Assembly (NCBI RefSeq): GCF_030268045.1
Contig: NZ_BSDC01000001.1
Location: 1,116,001 to 1,180,000, forward strand
DNA: 64,000 nucleotides
Direction: 5' to 3'
Source of the DNA: Geothrix edaphica
GTDB lineage: Bacteria; Acidobacteriota; Holophagae; Holophagales; Holophagaceae
Below are positions 1-8,980 of this stretch, in pieces. The position numbers were made by a program, and so were the translations under genes. The stretch's first letter is position 1. Each line of letters starts with the position of its first letter. The notes under the pieces were generated by a model that was not told the DNA's origin, made no database searches, and worked only from the letters and a program-made list of their open reading frames with translations.

Positions 1-726
1 GCCCTGAATGCCGCCATCATCGCCTCGCAGAGCGGGACGGCCGGCGACGGGCAGGCCAGGGGCTTCTCGGTGGTGGCCGACGAGATCAAGCAGCTCGCCG
101 AGCAGACCGGGCGCTCCACCCAGGAGATCCAGCAGATCATCGGGATGCTCCAGGCCGAGATCCGGAAGGCCTATCAGCAGGTGGAACTGGGCATCGACGC
201 GGTGCGGGACGGGGCCGAATCCATGGGGCAGAGCGAAGAGGCTCTCCAGGCGATCCTCGAATCGGTGGGGGGGATGGACCGGGTGGTGGAGAGCATCCTC
301 AGCGAGACCCTCCAGCAGGGCGGCCAGGCCAGCCTCATCCACGAGGCCAACCGCAACATCCACCACCAGGTGGAGACCATCCGCTCGGTCATCGCAGAGC
401 AGCAGCAGACCAGCAACCACATCCTGTCGCTGGCCATGAACGTCCAGCAGGCCACCAGCGTGGTCCGCGACTCCACCCGGGAACAGAGCGCGGGCAGCGA
501 CGAGATCGCGCGGGCCACCGAGCAGGTCCGGGCCCTGGCCAGCAGCCTCCACGAGATCCTGGCCCGGCAGGAGAGCCACGTGCTGTCCCTGAAGGAGACC
601 ATGAACCGGGTGCTGGGCAAGGCCGTGGAGAGCGAGCATGCCATCGGAGCCTCCAGCGGGGCCGTGGAGCAGCTGGGCGTCCAGGTCCACATGCTCAACC
701 GGGAAGTGAACCTCTTCAAGCTGTGA
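1..726 (+). CDS. Methyl-accepting chemotaxis protein, C-terminal signalling domain (5' end missing)
   Basis: The reading frame is open from the first base, so the N-terminal sensor and membrane parts lie outside the window. The first visible residues (ALNAAIIASQSGTAGDGQARG, then FSVVADEIKQLAEQT) match the conserved hairpin tip of chemoreceptor signalling domains, where CheA and CheW bind. The rest is heptad-rich coiled coil to the C-terminal NLFKL. The tip departs from the usual ALNAAIEAARAGE wording, including an insertion around TAGDGQ. It may share function with the histidine kinase 46 bases downstream, but no other chemotaxis gene is present here. Confidence 0.9.
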   Translation, partial: ALNAAIIASQSGTAGDGQARGFSVVADEIKQLAEQTGRSTQEIQQIIGMLQAEIRKAYQQVELGIDAVRDGAESMGQSEEALQAILESVGGMDRVVESILSETLQQGGQASLIHEANRNIHHQVETIRSVIAEQQQTSNHILSLAMNVQQATSVVRDSTREQSAGSDEIARATEQVRALASSLHEILARQESHVLSLKETMNRVLGKAVESEHAIGASSGAVEQLGVQVHMLNREVNLFKL

Positions 727-772
727 CCCGGCTACCTGCTAGGCTGGAAGCCGCTTCCCAGGGCCCCCCTGC

Positions 773-2443
773 ATGTATCGCCTGTCCATCAAGACCAAGC
801 TGAGCGCTGTCATCAGCATCCTGGTCCTCTCGTTCATCGCCTTCAACCTGCTGTATTACCCGCGGTGGGTGGAACAGCAGATCCGCACCCAGGCTGAACT
901 GAGCGCACGCCAGGTTGCCGAGACGGCCAGCTATGCCCTGGGTCCGGCGGTGAGCACGGGCAACACCCGGGACATCGCCAAGGTGCTCCAGGGGGTCCAG
1001 AACATCCCCTCCTTCCGTTTCAGCGCTGTCTATGGCGCCAACGGGGAGGCCCTGGACAGCACCCCCACCACCCCGGAGTGGGCCACCGGGCAGGTTCTGC
1101 GGGACGGCATCTCGCACACCTACACCCGCCGGGAAAGCAGCATGCTGGTGGCGGTGGCCCCGGTCTTCTACGAGGAGCCCAGGGCCGATCAGGTGGGCAC
1201 CCTGGTCATCGGTTTCACCACGGAGGGCACGCAGCGGGCCGTCCGCGAGAACATCCGCGCCAGCCTGGCCGTGGGCCTGGTGACCCTCGTGCTGGGCATC
1301 GGCGTGGCGGTCTTCCTCTCCAACCGATACCTCCGGCCGGTCATCCAGCTCACGGAGGCCGCCCAGAAGGTGGCCCAGGGCCACCTGGAGACCGTCTCCG
1401 TGAAGGTCTACACCCGGGACGAGATCCAGGACCTGGGGCATTCCTTCGAGGTGATGACCGACAAGCTGCGGGTATCCCGGGACGAGATCGAGCGGCAGAA
1501 CCGCCTGCTGGAGTACCGGGTCCAGGAGCGCACCCGCCAGCTCATGGAGACCATCTGGGAGCTCGAGGAGATCCGGGCCAACCTCGAGCAGCTCGTCCAG
1601 GAGCGCACCCGCGGCCTCGAGCAGAGTCGGGTGGAGCTCAGGGCCTGGGCCAGCACCCTGGAGGAAAAGGTCCAGGAGAAGACCCAGGAGCTGCGGGAAC
1701 TGAACGACAGCCTGCTCACCAGCTACCAGAAGCTGAAGGAGGTGGACCGCCTGAAGGACGAGTTCCTGGCCAACGTGAGCCACGAGCTGCGGACCCCCCT
1801 GAATTCCATCATCGGCTTCTCGGGCATGCTCATGCAGGATCCCGACGGGCGCTTGGGGGAGGAGGCGAAGGAGGATCTCCAGATCATCTACCAGAACGGG
1901 CGGTCGCTCCTGGGGCTCATCGACTCGATCCTTGACCTCTCGAAGATCGAGGCGGGCAAGATGGACCTGGAGCTCGAGGAGGTCGATCCCGTGGCGCTGC
2001 TGGATGAAGTGAAGGCCATGGCCACGGGGCTCGTCCAGGACCGGGCCATCCAGCTCGAATACCAGCGGCCCGACGCTCCGGTCCGGGTCATGGGCGATCC
2101 CGACCGGCTCCGGCAGGTCTTCACGAACCTCGTGGGCAACGCCATCAAGTTCACGGAGGGGGGTTCCGTGCGCATCTCCGCCGAAACCATCGAGGGCCGC
2201 TTCGTGGTCCGCATCGAGGATACAGGCATCGGCATGACCGAGGAGGACCTGGGCCGCCTGTTCAAGCCGTTCCAGCAGGTGGACGGAAGCATCTCCCGAC
2301 GCTTCGGCGGCACCGGACTGGGCCTCGCCATCAGCCAGCGGTTCATGGGGCTCATGAACGGGCGCATCCGCGCCACCAGCAAAAAGGGCGAAGGCAGCGT
2401 CTTCCTGGTGGACATGCCCCTCGCCCCCGGGAGTGCGGCATGA
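773..2443 (+). CDS. Membrane sensor histidine kinase with HAMP domain
   Basis: A complete 556-residue kinase. A first membrane helix (about residues 9-29) is followed by a periplasmic sensor region (30-162), a second helix (about 164-184), a HAMP linker (185-238), a long coiled coil (to about 330) and a HisKA/HATPase core. The phosphoacceptor is His337 in FLANVSHELRTPLN. The ATP-binding boxes are intact (QVFTNLVGNAIKFT, DTGIGM, FKPF, GTGLGL). The downstream receiver gene overlaps its stop by an ATGA, so the two are probably co-translated and form a partner pair. The sensor domain has no motif that reveals a ligand. Confidence 0.93.
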   Translation: MYRLSIKTKLSAVISILVLSFIAFNLLYYPRWVEQQIRTQAELSARQVAETASYALGPAVSTGNTRDIAKVLQGVQNIPSFRFSAVYGANGEALDSTPTTPEWATGQVLRDGISHTYTRRESSMLVAVAPVFYEEPRADQVGTLVIGFTTEGTQRAVRENIRASLAVGLVTLVLGIGVAVFLSNRYLRPVIQLTEAAQKVAQGHLETVSVKVYTRDEIQDLGHSFEVMTDKLRVSRDEIERQNRLLEYRVQERTRQLMETIWELEEIRANLEQLVQERTRGLEQSRVELRAWASTLEEKVQEKTQELRELNDSLLTSYQKLKEVDRLKDEFLANVSHELRTPLNSIIGFSGMLMQDPDGRLGEEAKEDLQIIYQNGRSLLGLIDSILDLSKIEAGKMDLELEEVDPVALLDEVKAMATGLVQDRAIQLEYQRPDAPVRVMGDPDRLRQVFTNLVGNAIKFTEGGSVRISAETIEGRFVVRIEDTGIGMTEEDLGRLFKPFQQVDGSISRRFGGTGLGLAISQRFMGLMNGRIRATSKKGEGSVFLVDMPLAPGSAA

Positions 2444-4260
2444 GCGGCGGAGCCCAGAAGATCCTCTGCATCGAGGACAACGCCATGAACTGGCGGCTGG
2501 TCCAGCGCCTCCTGTCGCAGGCCGGGTTCGAGATGCACTGGGCCGAGGATGGCCTCAAGGGCTACGAGCTGGCGGTGCAGTTGAAGCCCGCCCTCATCCT
2601 GCTGGACATCAACCTCCCGGGCCTCTCCGGATTCGAGGTGGCCACCAAGCTCCGCCAGAACCCGGCCATGGACGGCGTCCTGATCGTGGCGCTCACTGCC
2701 AAGACCATGCGCAGCGACCGGGAGACGGCCCTGGTGACGGGCTGCGACGGCTTCATCTCCAAGCCCATCGATCCCTTCCTGTTCGTGGGCCAGGTGGAAT
2801 CCTACCTGGGGGGCCACCGGGACCGGCTCGAGCAGGGGCGGGAGGGGGCGGCCCTGCGCCAGTTCACGCACCAGGTGGTCGAACACCTTGAGGCCCAGCT
2901 CCGGGAGGCCCAGGAGGGCAACCGGAAGCTCCTGGAGGTCCAGGCCGCGCTTGAGCAACGCAGCCACCATCTCTCAAGGCTGCTGGCCCTCAGCAAGGAC
3001 ACCATCCCGGTCCGGGACTCGGAGGAGATCCTGTCGCGGGTGCTCGGCCAGCTGCGGGAGGAACTGGGGCTCGGCCACCTGAGGGCCTATCGCCTCCACT
3101 CGAGCGGGGCCTATTTCCAGGGGCGCGCCTGGGAGGCCGAGGGCTTCGTGGAGACTCCGGTCCTGCCCCGAGAGCAGCCCTTGGCCACTGGCGTGGATTC
3201 CCTCCCGAGGGGTGTGGTCCTGATGAACACGGATCTCCGCCAGACCGCGGTCTGGGAGCAGGGGATCGACCTGGGTCTATGGGACCCGAGGGCCCAGGCG
3301 CTGCTGCTGCCCCTGCGCAGCCGCTCCGGCGAGGACAGCCTGTGGGGCTTCCTCGCCGCGGATCGCGCCGGGCAGGCCTTCCAGCCCTTCGAGATGGAGC
3401 TGGCGGCCCTGTACGCCGGGATCCTGCAGGTGAGCCTGGAGAACGCCGAACTCATCGCCCACCTGGACGAGACCAGCCGCGCCCTCGGCACCAGCTATGA
3501 GGGGCTCGAGTCCACCTATGTGGCCCTCAAGGACGCCCAGCGCGCCCTGGGCGCCCAGGATCGGAAGACCGCCCTGGGCGGCCTCTTCCTGCAGATGGCC
3601 CAGCGCCTCCAGCTGCCGGTCCGGACCCTGAAGGACGAGAGCCACACCCTGTCCGTCTACATGGAGCGGACCGATGTGGGGCCGTCCGAAGAACGGGAGG
3701 TCTGCCACCAGTCCATGGAGTCCATCCGGCAGGCCATCGCCCAAGTGGACGATCTGGTGCGCGCCCTGCTCCGGCGGGCGGGCCAGGTCGAGGCGAGCGC
3801 CCCGGAATGGATCCACCTGCATGACCTGCTGCGCCAGGAACTGGAGATCCTCCAGGCCGATGGGACCCTGGTCCCCGAACTTCCGGTGGAGGTCAACCTG
3901 CAGGCCCCGCGGGACCTGATCTTCGGCGTCTCGACGGATTTCTCCGAGTTGCTGGGGCACCTCGTCTCCCATGCGCTGGGAGGTGCTTCGAGCAGGATCC
4001 AGCTGCGGTCCTGGGGCGGGAAGCGGCATTTCCGGCTGGAGCTGGAGGACGATGGCGGTCCCATCTCCCCGGAGCTCATCGAGCGGGCCTTCGAGCCCTT
4101 CTCGGGGTTGCGGCCTGAGGATCCGGACCCGGATCCAGGCCGGCGACCGGGCACGGGGCTGCCGTCCTGCGCCCAGCTCATGACCGCCTATGGAGGCGCC
4201 GTCGAGCTCCTGCCCACCGCCCAGGGGTCCATCCTCCGGCTCAACCTTCCGATGGACTGA
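2440..4260 (+). CDS. Receiver-GAF protein with a degenerate histidine-kinase C-terminus
   Basis: Residues 1-125 are a canonical receiver domain with the acidic pocket (IEDN), phosphoacceptor Asp56 ([10 protein letters not shown]) and a conserved Lys (ISKPI). A coiled linker and a GAF-like domain follow (about 190-330). The last 250 residues look like a histidine kinase but lack its catalysis: the H-box position reads [12 protein letters not shown] with no His, the N-box lacks its Asn (HLVSHALG), and the G1 box is DDGGPI. It likely takes phosphate from the upstream kinase and signals by protein contacts rather than by phosphotransfer. The start is fixed by the ATGA overlap with the kinase gene. 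Confidence 0.85.
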   Translation: MSGGAQKILCIEDNAMNWRLVQRLLSQAGFEMHWAEDGLKGYELAVQLKPALILLDINLPGLSGFEVATKLRQNPAMDGVLIVALTAKTMRSDRETALVTGCDGFISKPIDPFLFVGQVESYLGGHRDRLEQGREGAALRQFTHQVVEHLEAQLREAQEGNRKLLEVQAALEQRSHHLSRLLALSKDTIPVRDSEEILSRVLGQLREELGLGHLRAYRLHSSGAYFQGRAWEAEGFVETPVLPREQPLATGVDSLPRGVVLMNTDLRQTAVWEQGIDLGLWDPRAQALLLPLRSRSGEDSLWGFLAADRAGQAFQPFEMELAALYAGILQVSLENAELIAHLDETSRALGTSYEGLESTYVALKDAQRALGAQDRKTALGGLFLQMAQRLQLPVRTLKDESHTLSVYMERTDVGPSEEREVCHQSMESIRQAIAQVDDLVRALLRRAGQVEASAPEWIHLHDLLRQELEILQADGTLVPELPVEVNLQAPRDLIFGVSTDFSELLGHLVSHALGGASSRIQLRSWGGKRHFRLELEDDGGPISPELIERAFEPFSGLRPEDPDPDPGRRPGTGLPSCAQLMTAYGGAVELLPTAQGSILRLNLPMD

Positions 4261-4951
4261 TCCGGGTCACCACCTTCTCGATGCGCTTCTCATAGGCCGT
4301 TCCCAGCACCAACCGATGGACGAAGATGCCCGGTGTGTGGATGGCGTCGGGATCGAGTTCCCCGACCTCGACGATCTCCTCGACCTCCGCGATGCAGACC
4401 TTTCCGCAGGTGGCGGCCATGGGGTTGAAGTTCCGGGCGGTCTTGCGGAACACGAGGTTGCCGAGGCGATCGGCCTTCCAGGCCTTCACCAGGGCGAAAT
4501 CCGCGAAGATGCCCGCCTCCAGCACGCATTCCCGGCCGTTGAACCTGCGGATCTCCTTGCCTTCAGCCACCTTCGTGCCTGCCCCGGTGGGCGTGAAGAA
4601 GGCCGGGATACCCGCGCCGCCGGCCCGCATGCGCTCGGCCAGCGTGCCCTGTGGCACCAGCTCGACCTCCAGCTCGCCGCTGAGGAACTGCCGGGCGAAC
4701 TCGGCGTTTTCCCCCACGTAGCTGCTGACCATCTTGTGGATCTGGTGGTTCCTGAGGAGGATGCCCAGCCCGAAGTCATCCACCCCGGCATTGTTGGAGT
4801 AGCAGGTCAGGCCCTTCGCCCCGGTTTGGGCCAGAGCCGCGATGAGGTGCTCCGGGATGCCGCAGAGGCCGAAGCCCCCCACGGCCAGGTGGGCCCCGTC
4901 GGGGATGTCCTTCACGGCTTCCAGGGCGGTGCTGATGCGCTTGTCGATCAT
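4241..4951 (-). CDS. scoA: 3-oxoacid (succinyl-CoA:acetoacetate-type) CoA-transferase subunit A
   Basis: A full-length 236-residue subunit A of a family I CoA-transferase, which with subunit B moves CoA between succinyl-CoA and an acetoacetate-type acid. Typical sequence includes the glycine-rich start ([17 protein letters not shown]), SNNAG, and [27 protein letters not shown]. Subunit B, which carries the catalytic Glu and normally follows directly, is missing: the next gene downstream is convergent and overlaps by 20 bases. The partner must be encoded elsewhere or has been lost. ATG start, divergent from the TolB-like gene. Confidence 0.9.
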   Translation of the reverse strand: MIDKRISTALEAVKDIPDGAHLAVGGFGLCGIPEHLIAALAQTGAKGLTCYSNNAGVDDFGLGILLRNHQIHKMVSSYVGENAEFARQFLSGELEVELVPQGTLAERMRAGGAGIPAFFTPTGAGTKVAEGKEIRRFNGRECVLEAGIFADFALVKAWKADRLGNLVFRKTARNFNPMAATCGKVCIAEVEEIVEVGELDPDAIHTPGIFVHRLVLGTAYEKRIEKVVTRISPSEG

Positions 4952-4999
4952 ATGGGAACCTCGGAGCGGCCCAACAGTGTGCCATCTCTGGCATCCTGC

Positions 5000-5021
5000 T
5001 CCAGTCCCTGTTTGGACTGGA
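5000..5021 (+). promoter_or_regulatory. Small hairpin in the leader of the TolB-like gene
   Basis: An 8-base perfect inverted repeat (TCCAGTCC / GGACTGGA) with a 6-base loop ends 11 bases before the start codon of the TolB-like gene, just upstream of its AAGAAGG ribosome site. It could be an operator in the 81-base divergent scoA/tolB-like region or an RNA stem in the leader. The function is unknown. Confidence 0.35.
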
Positions 5022-5032
5022 AGAAGGCGACC

Positions 5033-6106
5033 ATGAAACGACTGATGCTTGCCTGCCTCTGTCCGCTGGCCCTGTGGGCCCAGCCGGCCCCTCCCGCGCC
5101 GGAGGCCCGGCCCGTGCCCGGGGATGAGCTGAGGGACAGCCGGGAGGTCCACCTCCGGCACGTGAAGAAGCTCACGGGGACCGGCTCCAATGCCGAGGCC
5201 TATTGGTCGGACGACGGGCAGCGGATCGTCTTCCAGAGCACCCGGGACGGCTACCCCTGCGACCAGCTCTACACCATGAATGCGGATGGCACGGACCAGA
5301 AGCGCGTGAGCACGGGGAAGGGCCGGGTCACCTGCGGCTGGTTCCTGCCGGGGGGGCGGGGGATCCTCTACGCCAGCACCCACGGCGCCGCGCCGGACTG
5401 CCCGCCGGCCCCTCCCTTCACGCCCGGCAAGTACCAGTGGCCGGTCTTCCAGGGCTTCGACCTCTACATCGTCCCCGCCTCCGGCGGCGAGCCCCGGCCC
5501 TTCCTGCCCTCGCCAGGCTACGACGCGGAGGCCACGATCGCACCCAACGGCAAGTGGCTGGTGTTCACCAGCGAGCGGGGCGGTGACGTGGACCTCTGGC
5601 GGGCGGATCTCGACGGGCGGAACCTGCTGCGCCTGACGGACGGGGTGGGCTATGACGGAGGCGGCGTGTTCAGCCCCGATTCGAAGCTCATCGCCTGGCG
5701 CACGAACTACCCCAAGGGCGAGGCCGCCACGGCGAAGTACCGGGAGCTGCTGAGGCAGCACCTGGTCGAGCCCATGGAGATGGACATCTGGGTGATGAAC
5801 GCGGACGGCACAGGGAAACGCCAGGTCACGAAGCTGCCGGGCGCGGCCTTCGCCCCCATCTTCACCCCGGACGGCAAGGGCCTTGTCTTCGCCACGAACC
5901 ATCACGACAACCAGGGCAGGGGGCGGAGCTTCGATCTGTTCCGGGTCAACCTAGACGGCACCGGGCTCGAGCGAATCACCTGGACCGGCCTCTTCAACTC
6001 CTTCCCCCATTTCAGCCCCGACGGGAGGAAGCTGCTCTGGGTGAGCGGCCGGAACCCGCGGGGTCCCCGCCAGTTCGATGTGTGTGTGGCGGAGTGGATT
6101 CAATGA
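5033..6106 (+). CDS. Exported TolB-like beta-propeller protein
   Basis: A 357-residue protein with an N-terminal signal peptide ([17 protein letters not shown], probable cleavage after LWA). The body is made of repeated WD40-like/PD40 blades: [73 protein letters not shown]. Such propellers act as periplasmic binding scaffolds, as in TolB or in the N-terminal half of prolyl oligopeptidases. No peptidase domain follows, so it is probably non-enzymatic. AAGAAGG sits 6 bases before the ATG. The stop overlaps the gmhB start (ATGA). Confidence 0.82.
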   Translation: MKRLMLACLCPLALWAQPAPPAPEARPVPGDELRDSREVHLRHVKKLTGTGSNAEAYWSDDGQRIVFQSTRDGYPCDQLYTMNADGTDQKRVSTGKGRVTCGWFLPGGRGILYASTHGAAPDCPPAPPFTPGKYQWPVFQGFDLYIVPASGGEPRPFLPSPGYDAEATIAPNGKWLVFTSERGGDVDLWRADLDGRNLLRLTDGVGYDGGGVFSPDSKLIAWRTNYPKGEAATAKYRELLRQHLVEPMEMDIWVMNADGTGKRQVTKLPGAAFAPIFTPDGKGLVFATNHHDNQGRGRSFDLFRVNLDGTGLERITWTGLFNSFPHFSPDGRKLLWVSGRNPRGPRQFDVCVAEWIQ

Positions 6107-6654
6107 GGCCCGCGGTCTTCCTCGATCGCGACGGAACCCTCAACGAAGAGGTGGACTACCTCAGCGACCCGGAGCGCCTGGTGATGATCCCCGGGGCCGC
6201 GGCCGCCGTGGCCCGCCTCAACGCCCGGGGCATCCCCGTGGTGGTGGTCTCCAACCAGAGCGGCATCGGCCGGGGCAAGTATGGGTGGCAGGATTTCGCC
6301 GCTGTCATGAGCCGCATGGGGACGCTGTTGGCCCTGGAGAACGCCCACATCGACGCGGTCTATGCCTCGCCCCATCACGAGAAGGGGCAGGGTGACTACT
6401 GCGTGGCAGACCACCCCGACCGCAAGCCGAATCCCGGCATGCTGATCAGGGCTGCGGCGGAGCACGAGCTCGATCTGGCGAAGTCCTGGATGGTGGGGGA
6501 CAAGGCCATCGATCTGGACGCCGGCCGGCGCGCAGGGTGCCGGGTGGCCCTGGTCCGCACGGGCTACGGGGCCGAGGTGGATGGCTCCACCGCCGATCTG
6601 GTGGCCGCGGACCTACCCGAGGCCGTGGACGGCATCCTGGCCCAGTGGCCATGA
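6103..6654 (+). CDS. gmhB: HAD phosphatase, D-glycero-beta-D-manno-heptose-1,7-bisphosphate 7-phosphatase type
   Basis: A 183-residue HAD-IIIA phosphatase. The nucleophile motif is FLDRDGTLNEE (Asp8, Asp10), followed by the SNQSGIGRGKYG loop and the C-terminal MVGDKAIDLDAGRRAGC motif. GmhB removes the 7-phosphate when heptose for the LPS core is made, and the LPS-related genes in this window fit that role. The usual GmhB zinc loop is only partly kept: PHHEKGQGDYC is present but the second CxC before RKPNPGM is replaced by DHPD. Overlaps both neighbours by ATGA, so it is in an operon with the TolB-like gene and sfsA. Confidence 0.85.
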   Translation: MRPAVFLDRDGTLNEEVDYLSDPERLVMIPGAAAAVARLNARGIPVVVVSNQSGIGRGKYGWQDFAAVMSRMGTLLALENAHIDAVYASPHHEKGQGDYCVADHPDRKPNPGMLIRAAAEHELDLAKSWMVGDKAIDLDAGRRAGCRVALVRTGYGAEVDGSTADLVAADLPEAVDGILAQWP

Positions 6655-7391
6655 TCCTGGTCGAGAAGGCCGGCCTGGTCCCGGGCACCCTGATCCAGCG
6701 ATACAAGCGGTTCCTGGCGGACGTGCGGCTGGCCGATGGCTCGGTGGTCACCGCCCACACCACCAACACCGGTTCCATGAAGACCTGCTGGGAGCCCGGC
6801 GACCGTGTGCTGCTGGAGCCTGCGGCCAACCCGGACCGCAAGCTGAAGTTCACCTGGCTGGCCGTGGAGCGGCCCGGCGGCTGGGTGGGCGTGGAGACGG
6901 GCATGCCGAACCGCGTGGTGGCCGAAGCGGCCCGGCGGGATGCGCTGCCGGGGCTGCCCGGTCTGCGCGCCGTGCGGACCGAAGTGAGATACGGGGCCGA
7001 GAACAGCCGCATCGACGTGCTGGCGTTGGACGCCAAAGGCCGCCAGGTGTTCATCGAGGTGAAGAACACCACACTGAAGGACGGCCCCTGGGGCCTGTTC
7101 CCGGATGCGGTCACCGAGCGCGGGACCAAGCACCTGCGGGAGCTCCAGGCCATGGTGCGCGAGGGCCACCGGGCGGCCATCGTCCTGTTCGTGCACCGGA
7201 CCGACGTGGATCGCTTCGACGCGGCCCGGGAGATCGATCCGGCCTATGCGGCCGAGCTGGACCGTGCCGCGGAGACCGGCGTGGCTGTCCTGCCCCTGGC
7301 TGTGCGGCTTGTCACAAGCAGGGAACCAAGCGGTCTGTGGAGCCTGGGCTGGGAATTGCCGGGCCTTCTGCCTTGGGTTCCCCGGCGATAG
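6651..7391 (+). CDS. sfsA: SfsA family DNA/RNA nuclease (sugar fermentation stimulation protein)
   Basis: A 246-residue SfsA homologue. An N-terminal OB-like part (LIQRYKRFLADVRLADG, TAHTTNTGSMKTCWEPGD) precedes a restriction-endonuclease-like core with RIDVLAL and FIEVKNTTL, the D...ExK residues expected for nuclease activity. It was named in E. coli for affecting maltose genes; later work treats it as a nucleic-acid binding protein or nuclease. The start codon overlaps the gmhB stop (ATGA), making it the third gene of that coupled cluster. Confidence 0.9.
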   Translation: MILVEKAGLVPGTLIQRYKRFLADVRLADGSVVTAHTTNTGSMKTCWEPGDRVLLEPAANPDRKLKFTWLAVERPGGWVGVETGMPNRVVAEAARRDALPGLPGLRAVRTEVRYGAENSRIDVLALDAKGRQVFIEVKNTTLKDGPWGLFPDAVTERGTKHLRELQAMVREGHRAAIVLFVHRTDVDRFDAAREIDPAYAAELDRAAETGVAVLPLAVRLVTSREPSGLWSLGWELPGLLPWVPRR

Positions 7392-7417
7392 ACTGGGGCT
7401 TCGCACTGGAGATTCCC

Positions 7418-8533
7418 ATGTCCACTTCCGCCACCGAGCTGATGAAGACCCCGCTGAACGCCGCCCATCGGGCCCTGAACGCCAAGATGGTGGATTTCGG
7501 CGGATGGGACATGCCGGTGCAGTACCCGGCCGGGATCCTCGCGGAGCATGAGGCGGTGCGCACCAAGGCCGGCCTCTTCGACGTGAGCCACATGGGCGAG
7601 ATCCGCGTGAAGGGCCCTGGCGCCCTGGCCCTGGTGGAACACCTGACCCCAAACGCCGTCTCCAAGCTGGCCATCGGCCAGGTCCACTACACGGCCTTCC
7701 TCTATGAGAACGGCACCTTCGTGGACGACTTGCTGGTCTACCGCGAAGGGGAGGAGGAGTTCCTGCTCGTGGTGAACGCGGGCAACTCCGACAAGGACTT
7801 CGCCTGGGTGCAGCAGAACGCCAAGGGCTACGACTGCACGGTGGTGAACGAGAGTCCCGCCACCGGCCAGATCGCCCTGCAGGGGCCGCTCTCGGTGGGC
7901 ATCCTCCAGCCTCTGACGAAGACCCCGCTGGAGCCCATCGGCTACTACTTCTTCACCCATGGCGAGGTGGCCGGGATCAAGTGCCTCATCAGCCGCACGG
8001 GCTACACCGGCGAGGACGGCTTCGAGCTCTACTGCGCCGCCGGCGACACCGAGAAGCTCTGGAATGCGGTGCTGGCGGCCGGGATGCCCGCCGGGCTCAT
8101 TCCCGCGGGCCTGGGCTGCCGGAACACCCTGCGCCTGGAGTGCAAGATGGCCCTCTACGGCCACGAGATCGACGACACCATCCATGCGCTGGAGGCGGGT
8201 CTCGGCTGGATCGTGAAGCTGGACAAGGGCGACTTCATCGGCCGCGGAGCCTTGCTGGCCGCGAAGGCCGCCCCCGCCCCGCGGAAGCTTGTGGGCTTCA
8301 AGACCCTGGAGAAGCGCGACATCGCCCGCGACCACATGCCCGTGGTGCAGGACGGCCGGCAGATCGGCTTCGTCACCAGTGCAGCCCCCTCGCCCACCTG
8401 CGGCATCAACCTGGGCCTGGCGTACGTCCCCACCGAACTGGCCAAGGTCGGCGGGCGTATCCAGATCGAGATCCGCGGCCGGGCCGTGGACGCGGAAATC
8501 ATCCCCACGCCGTTCTACAAGCGGCAGAAATAG
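7418..8533 (+). CDS. gcvT: Glycine cleavage system T protein (aminomethyltransferase)
   Basis: A 371-residue T protein, which releases ammonia from the aminomethyl group on lipoyl-H protein and passes the one-carbon unit to tetrahydrofolate. Family sequences include DFGGWDMPVQYPAGI, GLFDVSHMGEI, SRTGYTGEDGFELY and GLGCRNTLRLECKMALYGHE. gcvH follows after 56 bases; gcvP genes are not in the window. No glycine riboswitch can fit, since only 26 bases separate it from sfsA. A heptamer repeat array starts inside its TAG stop codon. Confidence 0.95.
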   Translation: MSTSATELMKTPLNAAHRALNAKMVDFGGWDMPVQYPAGILAEHEAVRTKAGLFDVSHMGEIRVKGPGALALVEHLTPNAVSKLAIGQVHYTAFLYENGTFVDDLLVYREGEEEFLLVVNAGNSDKDFAWVQQNAKGYDCTVVNESPATGQIALQGPLSVGILQPLTKTPLEPIGYYFFTHGEVAGIKCLISRTGYTGEDGFELYCAAGDTEKLWNAVLAAGMPAGLIPAGLGCRNTLRLECKMALYGHEIDDTIHALEAGLGWIVKLDKGDFIGRGALLAAKAAPAPRKLVGFKTLEKRDIARDHMPVVQDGRQIGFVTSAAPSPTCGINLGLAYVPTELAKVGGRIQIEIRGRAVDAEIIPTPFYKRQK

Positions 8534-8566
8534 CTCTCGGCTCTCGGCTATCAGCTCTCAGTCAAT
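8532..8566. repeat. Heptamer tandem repeat, copy A
   Basis: Five consecutive 7-base units between gcvT and gcvH: AGCTCTC, GGCTCTC, GGCTATC, AGCTCTC, and a decayed AGTCAAT. The array begins at the second base of the gcvT stop codon. The same unit (RGCTNTC) occurs at 11099-11168 and, in inverted orientation, at 60047-60077, always between genes. Confidence 0.7.
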
Positions 8567-8589
8567 AAACGACCCAACCTGGAGGATCC

Positions 8590-8976
8590 ATGTTCCCTGC
8601 CGACCTGAAGTACACCAAGGACCACGAATGGCTGAAGCCCGCGGGCGATGGCACGGCGCTGGTGGGGATCACCCACTACGCGCAGGATGCCCTGGGCGAC
8701 GTGGTGTTCGTGGACCTGCCCGAGGCCGGCGCGGCCTTTGATCAGGGCGAGGAGTTCGGCACCGTGGAATCGGTGAAGACCGTCTCTGAGCTGAACATGC
8801 CTTCGGCCGGCGAAGTCCTCGAGGTGAATGCGGCCCTGGCGGATCATCCGGAAGCCGTGAACGAGGATCCCTACGGCAAGGGCTGGATGGTCAAGATCAA
8901 GCTGACTGGCGCTCTGGCCGGCGATCTTCTGGACGCCGCCGCCTATGAGGCCCTGGTGAGCGCGGAAAGCCACTAG
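8590..8976 (+). CDS. gcvH: Glycine cleavage system H protein
   Basis: A 128-residue lipoyl carrier protein that shuttles the aminomethyl group between the P, T and L proteins. The lipoylation site is Lys63 in ESVKTVSELNMP, in the standard H-protein context (YAQDALGDVVFVDLPEAG upstream, NEDPYGKGWMVKIK downstream). A strong GGAGG lies 6 bases before the ATG. The next gene begins only 4 bases after its stop. Confidence 0.96.
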   Translation: MFPADLKYTKDHEWLKPAGDGTALVGITHYAQDALGDVVFVDLPEAGAAFDQGEEFGTVESVKTVSELNMPSAGEVLEVNAALADHPEAVNEDPYGKGWMVKIKLTGALAGDLLDAAAYEALVSAESH

Positions 8977-8980
8977 GCTC

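Noticed and set aside
4190-6106. A 638-residue protein covering the scoA and TolB-like region
   Set aside because: Its first 280 residues are the antisense of scoA; the signal peptide and ribosome site at 5033 show the true start.
7392-7417. Glycine riboswitch before gcvT
   Set aside because: Only 26 bases separate sfsA from gcvT, too short for the aptamer.
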